NCBI GenBank assembly: GCA_038230595.1
Contig: JBBRMY010000006.1
Location: forward strand, 1-54,548
Length of the DNA stretch: 54,548 nucleotides
Direction: 5' to 3'
Source of the DNA: JBBRMY01 sp038230595
GTDB taxonomy: Bacteria; Bacteroidota; Ignavibacteria; Tepidaquicellales; Tepidaquicellaceae
Position 1 is the stretch's first letter; each line of letters opens with the position of its first letter. The notes under the pieces were generated by a model. It searched no databases. It was not told the DNA's origin and saw nothing but the letters and a program-made list of their open reading frames with translations. This document shows, in pieces, positions 1 through 8,819 of the stretch. The position numbers and the translations under genes are program-made.

Positions 1-384
1 AAATCCGGAAAAAGTATCCAGCAATGCATCTGCTGCAACAAAAAACCCTGCGATCAAAAGAGGATATATTTTAGGAAGAGTAATATTATTAAGCTTATTA
101 AAAAAAGGATATGCTATAACACCTGCTAAAAATGCAAAGTAAATTGAGGTACATCTTGAGCATACACCAAAAGGATTTTCATTTAAATGAAATGACCTGT
201 CGTTTAGCTGATGGCAATACGATGAGAAAAAATAATAAATTGCAGTAGAAAATTTAGAGTAAACTCCCCCCTTATCTATTAATAAAGGAGCTAATATAAT
301 GCATGCACACCAGAGAAAGCTGACTGACAGGATCAAGATGTATGTTATAACAGAAGATCGTGAGTAAGCTGTGCTTTTGATCAT
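1..384 (-). CDS. DUF2085 family membrane protein (partial, C-terminus outside window)
   Basis: The first 128 codons of a reverse-strand gene run off the left edge; the ATG is the complement of 382-384. I translated this by hand. It has a hydrophobic segment at about residues 12-33, then a cysteine-rich loop with CHQ near 57, RSF near 63, and CSRCTSIY at about 75-82, followed by another hydrophobic segment at about 83-95. The CHQ / RSF / CxRCT-x-IY series is the signature of DUF2085, a small integral membrane family of unknown function with conserved cysteines that could bind a metal. The assignment rests on this signature. No function is inferred. It is divergent from the DedA gene, and the 135 bp between them are AT-rich. 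Confidence 0.75.
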   Translation of the reverse strand, partial: MIKSTAYSRSSVITYILILSVSFLWCACIILAPLLIDKGGVYSKFSTAIYYFFSSYCHQLNDRSFHLNENPFGVCSRCTSIYFAFLAGVIAYPFFNKLNNITLPKIYPLLIAGFFVAADALLDTFSGF

Positions 385-519
385 TAATTAAAATAAAATT
401 AAAAGGTTTTTAAATCAATTTTATAACAATTGCCATAATCAGGAACTTATAGGTTTAAACTGCGGATTTAATTGAGTAAATTGTAACTCAAATAAATTTT
501 TACTTAATTAAATCAATAA

Positions 520-1155
520 ATGGAAGTTATTTCAGACTTTTTTCATAAGCTCGGAAATCTTGAAGAGCTGATCACATGGGGCGGGCTTGCAGTACTTGTT
601 ATTATAGTTTTCGCTGAAACAGGATTGATGATAGGATTTTTTCTGCCGGGAGATTCACTTCTTTTAACTGCGGGGTTGCTTGCTTCAACCGGAAAATATT
701 TTTCAATTACAAATTTAATAGTTTTCTTAATAATAGCTGCAATCGCAGGTGACAATACGGGATATTGGTTTGGAAGAAAAGCAGGACCGGGATTATTTAA
801 GAAAAAAGATTCACGGCTTTTTAAGAAAGCATACTTGATAAAGGCTAAGGATTTTTATGAGAAGCATGGCGGGAAGACTGTTATTTATGCAAGGTTCATA
901 CCATTTGCCAGAACGTTTGCACCGATAGTAGCAGGTATAACAGGCATGGAATATAAAAAATATATTGGCTACAGTGTTGCAGGAGGAATTCTATGGATTG
1001 CATCTATGTCTCTTATGGGCTATTACTTTGGACAAATACCCTTTATAAAAAATAATTTTGAAAAAGTAATAATCTTAATTATTCTTATCTCGATAACTCC
1101 AGTAATAATAGGGTATTTAAAAAGCAGAAGAGAGAAAAAAAGGGCTAATCTTTAA
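520..1155 (+). CDS. DedA family (SNARE-associated) inner-membrane protein
   Basis: This 211-residue protein has the DedA/VTT arrangement. A re-entrant hydrophobic stretch with ETGLMIGFFLPGDSLLL at about 33-49 contains the family's E and F-x-P-G-D motif. G-D-N-x-G-Y-W-x-G at about 77-85 is followed by a basic region (GRKAGPGLFKKK), then RFIPFARTFAPIVAG at about 124-138, the second conserved motif with its arginines, and C-terminal membrane segments. DedA proteins are implicated in undecaprenyl-phosphate or phospholipid translocation and in proton-motive-force homeostasis. The lipid handled here is unknown. It is a single gene convergent with the UPF0104 gene, and a GGGG-arm hairpin lies between them. 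Confidence 0.9.
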   Translation: MEVISDFFHKLGNLEELITWGGLAVLVIIVFAETGLMIGFFLPGDSLLLTAGLLASTGKYFSITNLIVFLIIAAIAGDNTGYWFGRKAGPGLFKKKDSRLFKKAYLIKAKDFYEKHGGKTVIYARFIPFARTFAPIVAGITGMEYKKYIGYSVAGGILWIASMSLMGYYFGQIPFIKNNFEKVIILIILISITPVIIGYLKSRREKKRANL

Positions 1156-1162
1156 TCATATT

Positions 1163-1204
1163 TGAAACCCCTATGCTCCCCTTCTTATTCAAGTGGGGGT
1201 TCAT
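1163..1204. terminator. Possible hairpin between convergent genes
   Basis: The 61-bp gap between the DedA gene and the convergent UPF0104 gene holds an AACCCC arm and a GGGGTT arm separated by a pyrimidine-rich loop. An alternative CCCC/GGGG pairing lies inside it. There is no long T-tract, so this is a weak terminator candidate. It could equally be a degenerate member of the intergenic palindromes seen elsewhere in the window. Confidence 0.35.
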
Positions 1205-1216
1205 TTAAAGGATAAT

Positions 1217-2245
1217 TTATTCTATCTTTTCATTCTCTAATTCCTTGAGCTTATAATTCTCCTTGAAGAAATAATATCCTCCAATAACGATCATCAGTAC
1301 CAAGCCTGAGAGATGAGAAACAGTTGCAAATCCCAGAGCTGCCTCATTGTCAATTCCGTATAGCTTTACCATAGCGGTTCCGCAAATAAAGTGAAAGGCA
1401 CCTGCAGAATTTCCCGGCAATGGGAGAAACATTGCAAACGTTATAAGGGTTAAGATAAGATTTGCATCAAACAATCCGAGATGGAAATCAAATGCAAGAA
1501 ATGTCAGGTAGGTCGATACTCCGTAAGTAATCCAGATCATCACAGAAAGTATAAAGATAGGAAAGTAGTACCTTGGTCTTTTAATAAATAAAAATCCGTT
1601 TATAATTGATATGAAAAGATTATGTATCTTCGGCTGAAACTTTGCCGGCAGGATCTTCTTTGTTATGTTCTCAATTATTAATTCACTTTTTTCAAGATTA
1701 AAGATCACTAGCAGAAGCAATGCAACCATTCCGAAAACAACAACAGAAGTATAAATTGCTATAGAAGAGATATTAAAATCAGAAAATACATTTGAAAGTC
1801 TTTCTCTGAATATAAACAAGCAAAGTCCGAATGAAACAAGAAGACTAAGCAGATCAAAAATCCTTTCCGCAAGTATAGTACCAAAAGCAGCACCTTTGGA
1901 AATATTCTCTTTCTTAGCAAGCATAACAGGACGTGAAATTTCTCCGCCTTTTGGTATAATGCAGCTCAACATATAACCTATCATGATAGGCGGGAACATT
2001 ACCTTCATGCTTATATTTTCTTTAAGGGGATTTAAAAGATATCTCCACCTCAGAGCCCGGAAATAATTACTTACAACAACACCCATTAATCCCCCGGCAA
2101 GAGCATAGTAATAATTAGTATGCTTAAGCTCAGTCCAGAGATCATTGAAATTAACTCCTCTGAATGCCAGCCACATAAAGAAAGCGAGAAGACCGAATAG
2201 TATTATTGTTTTAAGGAATTGCTTTGTTCGGGGAGTCATGCTCAT
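1217..2245 (-). CDS. Lysylphosphatidylglycerol synthase transmembrane region / UPF0104 flippase-like protein
   Basis: The 342-residue polytopic membrane protein has about eight hydrophobic segments. It matches the UPF0104/AglD/LPG-synthase TM family: an RALRWRYLL motif at about 64-72, IPKGGEISRPVMLAKKE at about 97-113 (the conserved GE-x-xRP loop), E-RIFDL at about 127-132, and LPLPGNSAGAFHF near 273-285. There is no aminoacyl-transferase domain, so it is the stand-alone membrane module, thought to flip or export lipids or polyprenol-linked material. MSMTPR has a second in-frame ATG two codons later; either start is possible. It lies downstream of the LolA gene on the same strand, but a strong terminator lies outside its coding region between the two. 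Confidence 0.85.
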   Translation of the reverse strand: MSMTPRTKQFLKTIILFGLLAFFMWLAFRGVNFNDLWTELKHTNYYYALAGGLMGVVVSNYFRALRWRYLLNPLKENISMKVMFPPIMIGYMLSCIIPKGGEISRPVMLAKKENISKGAAFGTILAERIFDLLSLLVSFGLCLFIFRERLSNVFSDFNISSIAIYTSVVVFGMVALLLLVIFNLEKSELIIENITKKILPAKFQPKIHNLFISIINGFLFIKRPRYYFPIFILSVMIWITYGVSTYLTFLAFDFHLGLFDANLILTLITFAMFLPLPGNSAGAFHFICGTAMVKLYGIDNEAALGFATVSHLSGLVLMIVIGGYYFFKENYKLKELENEKIE

Positions 2246-2272
2246 ATATCATTAAAATACTTCAATAAACAA

Positions 2273-2308
2273 AAAAAGTTAAGCACAAAGACTGTGCTTA
2301 ACTTTTAA
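2273..2308 (-). terminator. Rho-independent terminator downstream of lolA
   Basis: A nearly perfect inverted repeat has arms AAGTTAAGCACA and TGTGCTTAACTT around a 5-nt loop, flanked by an A-tract on the left and a T-run on the right. It sits 24 bases beyond the lolA stop on the reverse strand and should end that transcript. The symmetric flanks could also work in the other direction. Confidence 0.8.
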
Positions 2309-2332
2309 TATAGAATCTTTACTACAACTATT

Positions 2333-2959
2333 TTATCTCAGGTCAATAACTTCAACTCCGCTAGGAGGAGAAAAAGTAAATTTTGATGAGCTTAAGCCTG
2401 CATTAAGATCAATGTTCTTCAATGTATAAGTGCTTGTTGAACCTTTTGAATTAATAGTGATCTTTTTAATTAAATTTTCAGTTTTATCGATCCATATCTT
2501 AGCTGCCTTGATATTACCTGCAGTTCTTGGAGTCAGCTTTATCACATAACAATCAACTCCGCCAACATTCTCTTCACTTTCAAGATCGGAGTAAAAATTC
2601 TCAGGATATTTAAAAAGAAATTTATTAGGAGAAAAAGTATTTCCATCATCCTTATAATTATCGATAACTACCTGCTTCTTTTTAGGATTATATGACCATG
2701 AAGTTTTTCCATCAGTAATAATAGTCTGTCCGCCAATTTCTATTCTGTAATAATCTTCTTTTTTAATATATACAGTTCCTGACCCGGAAGAACCTTTGCC
2801 TGATCCTTTAATGGATTGAGTAAAGCTGGCTTTTGCATCACTTATCTTGTCATACTTTGACTGAACATTCTTTATTATTTCCTGTGCCGTTTGTGCGCTT
2901 ACACCTGAAGCGAAAGCCAGAGCAAAAAATAATAATAAGGAGGATTTTAATTTTAACAT
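2333..2959 (-). CDS. lolA: Outer-membrane lipoprotein carrier protein LolA
   Basis: This 208-residue exported protein begins with a signal peptide (LKSSLLLFFALAFASGVSAQ, cleavage near residue 22) and continues with TAQEIIKNVQSKYDKISDAKASFTQS, the typical LolA start. It then has the half-barrel pattern: GSGTVYIKKEDYYRIE, the I-TDGKTSWSYNPKKKQVVID stretch, and KIWIDKTENLIKKI. The size equals the family norm. LolA carries lipoproteins across the periplasm. No LolB is visible nearby, which is usual for this phylum. It is followed by a terminator, and upstream on the same strand lie the DUF3108 and CtpA-like genes with gaps of 59 and 100 bp, so a shared transcript is possible. Confidence 0.85.
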   Translation of the reverse strand: MLKLKSSLLLFFALAFASGVSAQTAQEIIKNVQSKYDKISDAKASFTQSIKGSGKGSSGSGTVYIKKEDYYRIEIGGQTIITDGKTSWSYNPKKKQVVIDNYKDDGNTFSPNKFLFKYPENFYSDLESEENVGGVDCYVIKLTPRTAGNIKAAKIWIDKTENLIKKITINSKGSTSTYTLKNIDLNAGLSSSKFTFSPPSGVEVIDLR

Positions 2960-3018
2960 TTTTATTTATTTTATATAATTTACTTATTTTGAAATTCTAT
3001 TACAATCAAGAAGCATTA

Positions 3019-3819
3019 TCAATTTTTAAAAACAGGCGGCTTCCAGTTCTTTTTCTTGTAAGATATAAGCTCAAGTGTTACACTTCCTATAAGCACATTG
3101 AACTGAGCTTTTATCGGAACTCTGTAATCATCATCAGAAAACCAGCCTACAAACTCTCCTGTTAATCCAAAAACACCTGTAAAATCTGCATTCCCTGCTA
3201 TTTTTATTACTGAAATATCATAATCTATCATTCCTATATCAACGACATCTTTATTAATATTGAACGAATATTTTACAGAATTTTGATTTTCGTTTATAAA
3301 AACCGGTACATTATAATTCTTATTTTCAAAAGAATTCAGCCGGGCAGCATAAAACAATGAAAGCCCGTCTTCATATTTAATGCCGTGATTGAACTTAAAG
3401 TTTCCGTTATAAAGTGATTTATTATTAGTTTCTTTCAGGATCTTAACATAGTTCGAGTCATAAAGGAAATTATAGGTAGTATTTAGAATTGCTTTATCCT
3501 TAAATTCTGATGAGTAAAAGTTCGTTGAATAAAGATCATTTTTAGCATATTCCATCTCGCTTTCAAAGATATAACTAATATTGACTAGTGGAACACCTTC
3601 ATAACTCTTCATTACTACATTAGCATTACATGTAGTTTTTTTATTTTCATCGACCGCTACATTTGATACTTTGAATTTTACTTCTCCCAACTTAATGAAG
3701 CCATAATAAACTTCATACTTCAACTCTTCTCCCTGCTCAAGAACTTTACCTTGAGTAAAGCCTGAATGAGGGAATAGAATAAAAGTAAAATAAGAAAAAA
3801 TAAATAAAAGTATCTTCAT
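3019..3819 (-). CDS. DUF3108 domain-containing exported protein
   Basis: I place the start at the ATG complementary to 3817-3819, giving 266 residues, because it begins directly with a signal peptide (KILLFIFSYFTFILFPHSGFTQ). The longer reading from 3876 would prefix it with a charged, non-export-like stretch. The mature part starts GEELKYEVYYGFIKLGEVKFKV, the hallmark opening of DUF3108, and has later beta-rich repeats and GWFSDDDYRVPIKAQFNVLIGSVTLEL, the typical C-terminal element. DUF3108 proteins are periplasmic beta-rich proteins of unknown role, often genomically near lipoprotein or cell-envelope genes, as here beside lolA. Function is not inferred further. Confidence 0.75.
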   Translation of the reverse strand: MKILLFIFSYFTFILFPHSGFTQGKVLEQGEELKYEVYYGFIKLGEVKFKVSNVAVDENKKTTCNANVVMKSYEGVPLVNISYIFESEMEYAKNDLYSTNFYSSEFKDKAILNTTYNFLYDSNYVKILKETNNKSLYNGNFKFNHGIKYEDGLSLFYAARLNSFENKNYNVPVFINENQNSVKYSFNINKDVVDIGMIDYDISVIKIAGNADFTGVFGLTGEFVGWFSDDDYRVPIKAQFNVLIGSVTLELISYKKKNWKPPVFKN

Positions 3820-3919
3820 GTTAATTAAACGTCTTCGTTTCTCTTTTATAGCCCACAAAAAATGGTCTACCAACACATTTCTATGTTAATAAACCATTAT
3901 TTACATTTAATGTGTTTCT

Positions 3920-5512
3920 TTATTTGTTCAGTTTAGAAAGTTCCTGTGCTTCATTGAACAAAGTTATTGCTTTTAAGAACTGCTCATCAGAATTAATAAA
4001 TACAGCTACGCTGCCTTCATTTCCCCAGATATCCCTGGCAATAAGTGATTTCACAGATGATACATAGAAATCCTTATCTTTATTGAATGATGCATCATCA
4101 TATTTTATATCTTTTGCTGCTGCCATGCTTTTCAGTTCATTCATCATAGATTCTGATACCTGGAAATTATCTCTGAATGTATTGTAATTTTTATATTTTG
4201 ATTCAATAGAGCTTCTGTTTTGCTTCATGTAATTTTCAACATAAAGATAGAACAGATTTATTCTTCTTAAAGAAACTGTGTAAGAAGTAAGTGTATCAAG
4301 CTTCACTATATAATCAGGAGTTACTCCGCCGCCGCCATACACAACTCTTCCGCCAAATGTTTTGAATTCAGGCTTTGTAGAATCCTTTACATCGTTTCCA
4401 TGATAAAGATTATCACCTTCCTGTTCATTTCTTACAAGGTCAGCATTATACTTTCCCTTTTCATATGGCTTTTGGATAGATCTGCCAATTGGAGTATAAT
4501 ATCTTGCAATAGTTACTCTGAATGCTGAAGCATCGGCGAGGTCATATTGTCTTTGTACAAGTCCCTTTCCAAAAGAAGTTTCTCCTACTAATACTCCCCT
4601 GTCCCAGTCCTGTAATGCACCTGCAACTATTTCACTTGCAGAAGCCGACCCGCTGTTGATAAGTACTACTAAAGGTACATCAAGCAATGCTCCACCCTCT
4701 GAAATATACTGTTCATTAAAATCGTTTACTCTGCTTTTTGTGAAAACTATTTTTTTACCTTTTGTTAAGAACTCTGAACTCATCTTAAATGCCTGGTCAA
4801 GATATCCACCCGGATTACCTCGAAGATCTAAAACCATCTTTGTCATACCGGCAGCTTTTAATTTAGTATAAGCAGCCTTGAATTCATCCATAGTTGTTGC
4901 AGCAAAGCGGGCTACTTTTATATAACCAATATCACTGTTATACATGAATGCAGCATCAACAGTATAGATAGGTATTTTATCTCTTATTATCTCAAAATCT
5001 AATTGCTTAGGTGAACCGCCTCTGGCAATTGTAACTACAACCTTTGTCCCTTTCTGACCGCGAAGTAATTTAGGAACATCTTCTCTTGTAAGTTTTATCG
5101 AACTTTTACCGTCGATCTTAATTATTTTATCTCCCGCAATAATTCCAAGCTTTTCAGAAGGACCGCCGGCTATAGGAGAAACAATAGTGATAGTATCACT
5201 TACTATATCGAATTCAACTCCTATACCTTCAAAGCTTCCCTGAAATTCTTCATTAACTCTTTTTAACTGTTCAGCAGGTATATAAACAGAGTGAGGATCA
5301 AGCTCTTCTAGCATGCCTTTAATAGCAGCTTCAGTAAGCTTTTCAGAATCAACTTCGTCAACGTAATTTCGTGTAGTAATATTTAAAGCATCTGCGTATT
5401 TCTTTACCTGTGCAGTAAATTTATCATCAGAGTGAGCGTTTATTTTCATTCCAATAAAAACGCCTACTGCCATAAGCACTATACACAGGGGCAGCAATAT
5501 TTTTTTATTCAT
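3920..5512 (-). CDS. ctpA: S41 family C-terminal processing peptidase (CtpA-like)
   Basis: The 530-residue periplasmic serine protease has an N-terminal membrane anchor or signal (residues 5-22), an N-terminal S41 helical part with EELDPHSVYIP (69-79), and a PDZ domain (about 90-175, with GIGVE and GDKIIKIDG). The catalytic core contains LDLRGNPGGYLDQA (about 228-241), INSGSASASE (about 285-294, holding the nucleophile serine) and FGKGLVQ (314-320), whose lysine at about 316 completes the Ser/Lys dyad. The C-terminal about 150 residues are the extension common in Bacteroidota members. Such enzymes trim or degrade envelope proteins from their C-terminus. It is divergent from the M1 peptidase gene across a 113-bp AT-rich gap that must hold both promoters. 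Confidence 0.92.
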   Translation of the reverse strand: MNKKILLPLCIVLMAVGVFIGMKINAHSDDKFTAQVKKYADALNITTRNYVDEVDSEKLTEAAIKGMLEELDPHSVYIPAEQLKRVNEEFQGSFEGIGVEFDIVSDTITIVSPIAGGPSEKLGIIAGDKIIKIDGKSSIKLTREDVPKLLRGQKGTKVVVTIARGGSPKQLDFEIIRDKIPIYTVDAAFMYNSDIGYIKVARFAATTMDEFKAAYTKLKAAGMTKMVLDLRGNPGGYLDQAFKMSSEFLTKGKKIVFTKSRVNDFNEQYISEGGALLDVPLVVLINSGSASASEIVAGALQDWDRGVLVGETSFGKGLVQRQYDLADASAFRVTIARYYTPIGRSIQKPYEKGKYNADLVRNEQEGDNLYHGNDVKDSTKPEFKTFGGRVVYGGGGVTPDYIVKLDTLTSYTVSLRRINLFYLYVENYMKQNRSSIESKYKNYNTFRDNFQVSESMMNELKSMAAAKDIKYDDASFNKDKDFYVSSVKSLIARDIWGNEGSVAVFINSDEQFLKAITLFNEAQELSKLNK

Positions 5513-5625
5513 ATACAGGATAATATTCTTTTAAGTTAAAAATACTCAATAAGACTTATATTAAAAATACTATTAAATCATAAATAAAGTTTCAATATAT
5601 TATAAATAAACTGACTTAGGACTTT

Positions 5626-7602
5626 ATGAAGATCCAAAAAACAAAATTTTTAATGTTATACAGCTTGATCTTTAATATGTTTTTCTATACAATTCTATGC
5701 TCAAATCTATATTCTTCAACACAAAATTATGATAAATGTTCAATGGCTTATTTTTTCGAGAATAAGTCATTAGTAAGCAGCGATAGTTTGGTTGACATTA
5801 AGTACTATAAGCTTGATTTAAATATAGCACTTAACCCTGACTATCTAAACGGAGCTGCATTCATTTCCTGCCTGATAAAAAGCAGTTCATCCAATAGCGT
5901 TTTTATAGATCTGACGAACAATATGTTCGTGGATTCTATTGTTTCAAATACTGTTCATCTGAGCTTTTCTCATGAAAATGATAAGCTGTCAATTACTCTA
6001 AACAGGATCTATTCTATGAATGAGATCTTGAATTTTACTGTATATTACAAAGGTCTTCCAAAATCAACCGGCTTTGGCAGCTTCGTTTTCGGATCTCATT
6101 CTGATCAGCCGGCAGTCTGGACACTTAGCGAACCTTTCGGAGCAAAGGACTGGTTTCCCTGTAAGATTAGTCCTGATGACAAGGCAGATTCTTCAATGGT
6201 TAAGATAACTATCCCCTCTTGGCTCAGAGGAGTCTCTAATGGAGTTCTTCTTGACTCAGGCTCATACTCAACAGGCACTAAAACCTTTACATGGAAAAAC
6301 TCTTATCCGATAGCTTCCTATCTGATGTCTCTTGCGATTTCAAATTACTCGATATACAGATCGAGTTTTAAATATTCACCAACTGATTCAATGGAAGTAG
6401 TCCATTACATTTATCCTGAAGACCTTGAAAGTCTGAAACCACAACTGGATAAGACTCCGGAAATGTTGAAGTATTTTTCAGAAAGATATGGATTGTATCC
6501 TTTCATTAGAGAGAAGTACGGTCATGCTCAGTTTGGAAGGAATGCCGGTATGGAACATCAAACTATTTCTTCTATGGGGGCATGGTTTGATAATATAATA
6601 GCTCATGAGCTGACACATCAGTGGTTTGGTGATAAGATCACCTGTAGGAACTGGGAGAACATCTGGCTGAATGAAGGCTTTGCTACCTATGGAGAAGCCT
6701 TGTGGCAGGAGCATATAGGCGGTACAAGCGGTTATAAAGATTTTATGACATTCAGAATGTCGGATGCAAAGCGTGCGCATGGTTCTGTTTATGTGCAGGA
6801 TCCAACTTCCATATCACAGATATTTGATGGAACCCGAAGTTATGCAAAAGGCGGAGTAACTCTTCATATGCTTAGAGGTATAGCCGGTGATTCTACATTT
6901 TTTAATATTATAAGAACGTATGCATCTGATCCACAGATCATATACAGCACTGCGGTGACTGATGATCTAAGAAGAAATGCTGAAAGTGTTTATGGAAGCA
7001 GCCTTGCTTATTTTTTTAATGAATGGATATTCGGTGAAAATTATCCAAAATATAATATTAACTGGGATACTGAGCTATTAAGTGACGGCAGATATAAAGC
7101 AAAGCTTCAGGTTGATCAGGATGTGAACACAAATCCGGCATTTTTTACAATGCCGCTTAAATTCAATTTTAAAATAGGAGTGAGGGATACTGCTGTAACA
7201 GTTTTTAATAATGCTCAATCACAGCTCTTCGAAATTACTTTGGATCAAAAACCAACTTCAGTTGATTTTGATCCCGATAATTATATTCTAAAAGATGTAC
7301 GGGGAAATATTTTTAATATCCCGGTTACTTATGCACTCGGACAGAATTACCCTAATCCATTCAACCCATCAACAAATCTTTTTTTTGAAACCGGAAGACC
7401 ATCTTTTGTAAAGATCAGGCTTTTTGATATCTCAGGGCGAGAGATCGCAACCGTTTTTGACAGCTTTGTACGTGAAGGAAGAACCAATGTCAGCTTTTCA
7501 GGAAGTGATCTCGCAAGCGGAATTTATTATTACCAGATGATCTCAACTTCTGAGGGGAATGTTTTATTTTCGGAAACCAAGAAGATGGTAAAGGTGAAGT
7601 AA
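5626..7602 (+). CDS. M1 family metallopeptidase with type IX secretion C-terminal sorting domain
   Basis: This 658-residue secreted aminopeptidase has a signal peptide (about 1-29), an N-terminal beta saddle (about 50-235), and a catalytic domain with the zinc motif HELTH at 327-331 and the third ligand E350 in WLNEGFATYGE. The usual GAMEN exopeptidase motif reads NAGMEH at 306-311, keeping the key G-x-M-E but ending in His. A beta domain follows. The last about 85 residues begin LGQNYPNPFNPST and contain VKIRLFDISGREIATV and LASGIYYYQM, a type A sorting domain for T9SS export. It probably digests peptides at or outside the cell surface. No downstream gene is on the same strand; a palindrome-rich gap follows. 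Confidence 0.92.
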   Translation: MKIQKTKFLMLYSLIFNMFFYTILCSNLYSSTQNYDKCSMAYFFENKSLVSSDSLVDIKYYKLDLNIALNPDYLNGAAFISCLIKSSSSNSVFIDLTNNMFVDSIVSNTVHLSFSHENDKLSITLNRIYSMNEILNFTVYYKGLPKSTGFGSFVFGSHSDQPAVWTLSEPFGAKDWFPCKISPDDKADSSMVKITIPSWLRGVSNGVLLDSGSYSTGTKTFTWKNSYPIASYLMSLAISNYSIYRSSFKYSPTDSMEVVHYIYPEDLESLKPQLDKTPEMLKYFSERYGLYPFIREKYGHAQFGRNAGMEHQTISSMGAWFDNIIAHELTHQWFGDKITCRNWENIWLNEGFATYGEALWQEHIGGTSGYKDFMTFRMSDAKRAHGSVYVQDPTSISQIFDGTRSYAKGGVTLHMLRGIAGDSTFFNIIRTYASDPQIIYSTAVTDDLRRNAESVYGSSLAYFFNEWIFGENYPKYNINWDTELLSDGRYKAKLQVDQDVNTNPAFFTMPLKFNFKIGVRDTAVTVFNNAQSQLFEITLDQKPTSVDFDPDNYILKDVRGNIFNIPVTYALGQNYPNPFNPSTNLFFETGRPSFVKIRLFDISGREIATVFDSFVREGRTNVSFSGSDLASGIYYYQMISTSEGNVLFSETKKMVKVK

Positions 7603-7610
7603 CACGTCGT

Positions 7611-7653
7611 CCCCGAATGCTTTTATCGGGGATCCCGATATTCCGCGAAGCGG
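7611..7653. repeat. Two small palindromes 3' of the M1 peptidase gene
   Basis: A CCCCGA arm pairs with TCGGGG around a 9-nt loop (7611-7631), and CCGC pairs with GCGG at 7643-7653. The motif ACGTCGTCC occurs on each side (7605 and 7667), so the segment between them looks like an inserted or duplicated repeat unit. These GC-rich hairpins are out of character with the AT-rich surroundings. Confidence 0.55.
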
Positions 7654-7692
7654 CTAATTCAAAAAACGTCGTCCGTGAAGGTTTGGAATTTG

Positions 7693-7720
7693 ACCTGACA
7701 GGTTCTTATTCCTGTCAGGT
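7693..7720. repeat. Palindromic repeat, CCTGACAGG family (copy 1)
   Basis: The arms ACCTGACAGG and CCTGTCAGGT form a 10-bp perfect stem around TTCTTATT. The same element recurs at 20159, 34080, 46161, 46341 and 54043, always between genes or at a gene end. It lies between the convergent M1 gene and the small lipoprotein gene, so it could act as a bidirectional terminator or RNA stabiliser, although no T-tract follows. Confidence 0.85.
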
Positions 7721-7787
7721 AGCTTTTGATAATTAAGCCTAAAAAGCACATCTTATAATATCATTCGAAAAATCTAGCAGAAAAAGT

Positions 7788-8249
7788 TTAATTAAACTTT
7801 ATATCACCGGAACAATTAAAATTTAATGTTTTCATAAATATTTTCCGATAAGTGTTATGAAGATTAAAATTGAAAGTTGAAACATCAATCACGAAACTTC
7901 CAACTGGTAATGTATCCTTAATTAAAAAAGTAGTGTCTGAATTATTCAAAAAATATAACTTCACAAAATCCTCTGTCTGAATTTTTAAGTTTATTTTAAA
8001 TGATGTAGAAGAAGGATTTGGATAAGGCGGGTATAACTGAGTGCATGAATTAGTTGAGTCATGACAATCGGTGCACCAGTCATTCAGATCTCCTCCCAAT
8101 ATATTTCCATTATAATCAGTATACAGGATAGTTGTGTCAGGTCCGTTAAGAATTATTATTTCGGGAGGTACAGTTACAATATTATCCTTACATGAGAAAA
8201 AAGAAAGTAGTACTAATATTACAGGTATTGTTAAATATATTTTCTTCAT
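7788..8249 (-). CDS. Small lipoprotein with sorting-domain-like fold, paralogue A
   Basis: I do not recognise a named family. The 153-residue protein has a lipoprotein signal (LLSFFSC, lipid-attached Cys near 20). It then has ILGGDLNDWCTDCHDSTNSC with clustered cysteines, then YPPYPNPSSTSF followed by VKLYFLNNSDTTFLI, and ends FNCSGDIKF. The PNP motif followed by a V-x-L-x-x-x-x-x-D-T strand pattern resembles type A T9SS sorting domains, but here it forms nearly the whole mature protein and follows a lipobox. Its start overlaps the stop of the upstream paralogue by four bases (ATGA), so the two are translationally coupled. It may be a surface lipoprotein; the role is unknown. Confidence 0.7.
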   Translation of the reverse strand: MKKIYLTIPVILVLLSFFSCKDNIVTVPPEIIILNGPDTTILYTDYNGNILGGDLNDWCTDCHDSTNSCTQLYPPYPNPSSTSFKINLKIQTEDFVKLYFLNNSDTTFLIKDTLPVGSFVIDVSTFNFNLHNTYRKIFMKTLNFNCSGDIKFN

Positions 8250-8689
8250 CTGAATTTAACATCTCCTGAGCAGTAAAAGCCGCCTGATTGAATAAATAAT
8301 TTTTTATATGTATTATGAAGTCCATGTCCGTTTGCTGAGATATGCAAAGAATATTGTCCCGATTCAATTGTGCTGTTAACAAGAAAAACAGTATCCGCAG
8401 AATTTAAATAATATAATTTAACAGGAATAGCTGAAGCAACTGAGTATTTGATATTAAATGTATCTGTCACCGGATTTGGATAAACCGGTTTTATTCCATA
8501 ACAGCTTGTACCTGAGCAGTGATAACACCAATCTGTCATATCACCTCCTAAGATAACTCCATTATTGTCTGTATATGTTATAGAAGTATCGTAACTAATT
8601 GGATCAGTGGGAGAAGTTATAGTATTTTTACAGGAATAGAAGCAAATGAGTGCAAAAATTATTATAAAGCTTCGGGTAAGATTTACCAT
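8246..8689 (-). CDS. Small lipoprotein with sorting-domain-like fold, paralogue B
   Basis: This 147-residue protein is clearly homologous along its length to the next gene. It has lipobox ICFYSC (Cys near 20), then ITYTDNNGVILGGDMTDWCYHC, a further Cys, PVYPNPVTDTFNIKY, PVKLYYLNSADTVFLV, GLHNTYKKLFI and FYCSGDVKF. Residues shared with paralogue A include GGD, DWC-x-x-C, YPNP, VKLY-x-LN, LHNTY and CSGD-x-KF. The even cysteine number suggests disulfides outside the cytoplasm. It is first in a two-gene unit. The PNP-plus-strand pattern suggests a fold related to T9SS sorting domains. No function is known to me. Confidence 0.7.
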   Translation of the reverse strand: MVNLTRSFIIIFALICFYSCKNTITSPTDPISYDTSITYTDNNGVILGGDMTDWCYHCSGTSCYGIKPVYPNPVTDTFNIKYSVASAIPVKLYYLNSADTVFLVNSTIESGQYSLHISANGHGLHNTYKKLFIQSGGFYCSGDVKFR

Positions 8690-8774
8690 TAAAGATTTAG
8701 ATTGGATTAATATAAATATATTAATTTGAAAACTTTAATGATAAATAATGTCTGATTTATAGAAATCCGGGAAT

Positions 8775-8805
8775 AGCTGTTAGTGGAAATGCGGCACCAA
8801 CAGCT
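8775..8805. repeat. Palindromic repeat, GTTGGTG family (degenerate copy)
   Basis: AGCTGTTAGTG pairs with CACCAACAGCT with one A/C mismatch, around GAAATGCGG. The arms match those of the longer elements at 33974 and 34658. It sits just past the stop of the serine hydrolase gene and upstream of the lipoprotein pair, where it could end one transcript before the next begins. Confidence 0.65.
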
Positions 8806-8819
8806 GAAATTATATTTAT

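Noticed and set aside
6478..6780. Reverse-strand ORF inside the M1 peptidase
   Set aside because: It overlaps the catalytic HExxH region of a well-supported forward gene; a frame shadow.
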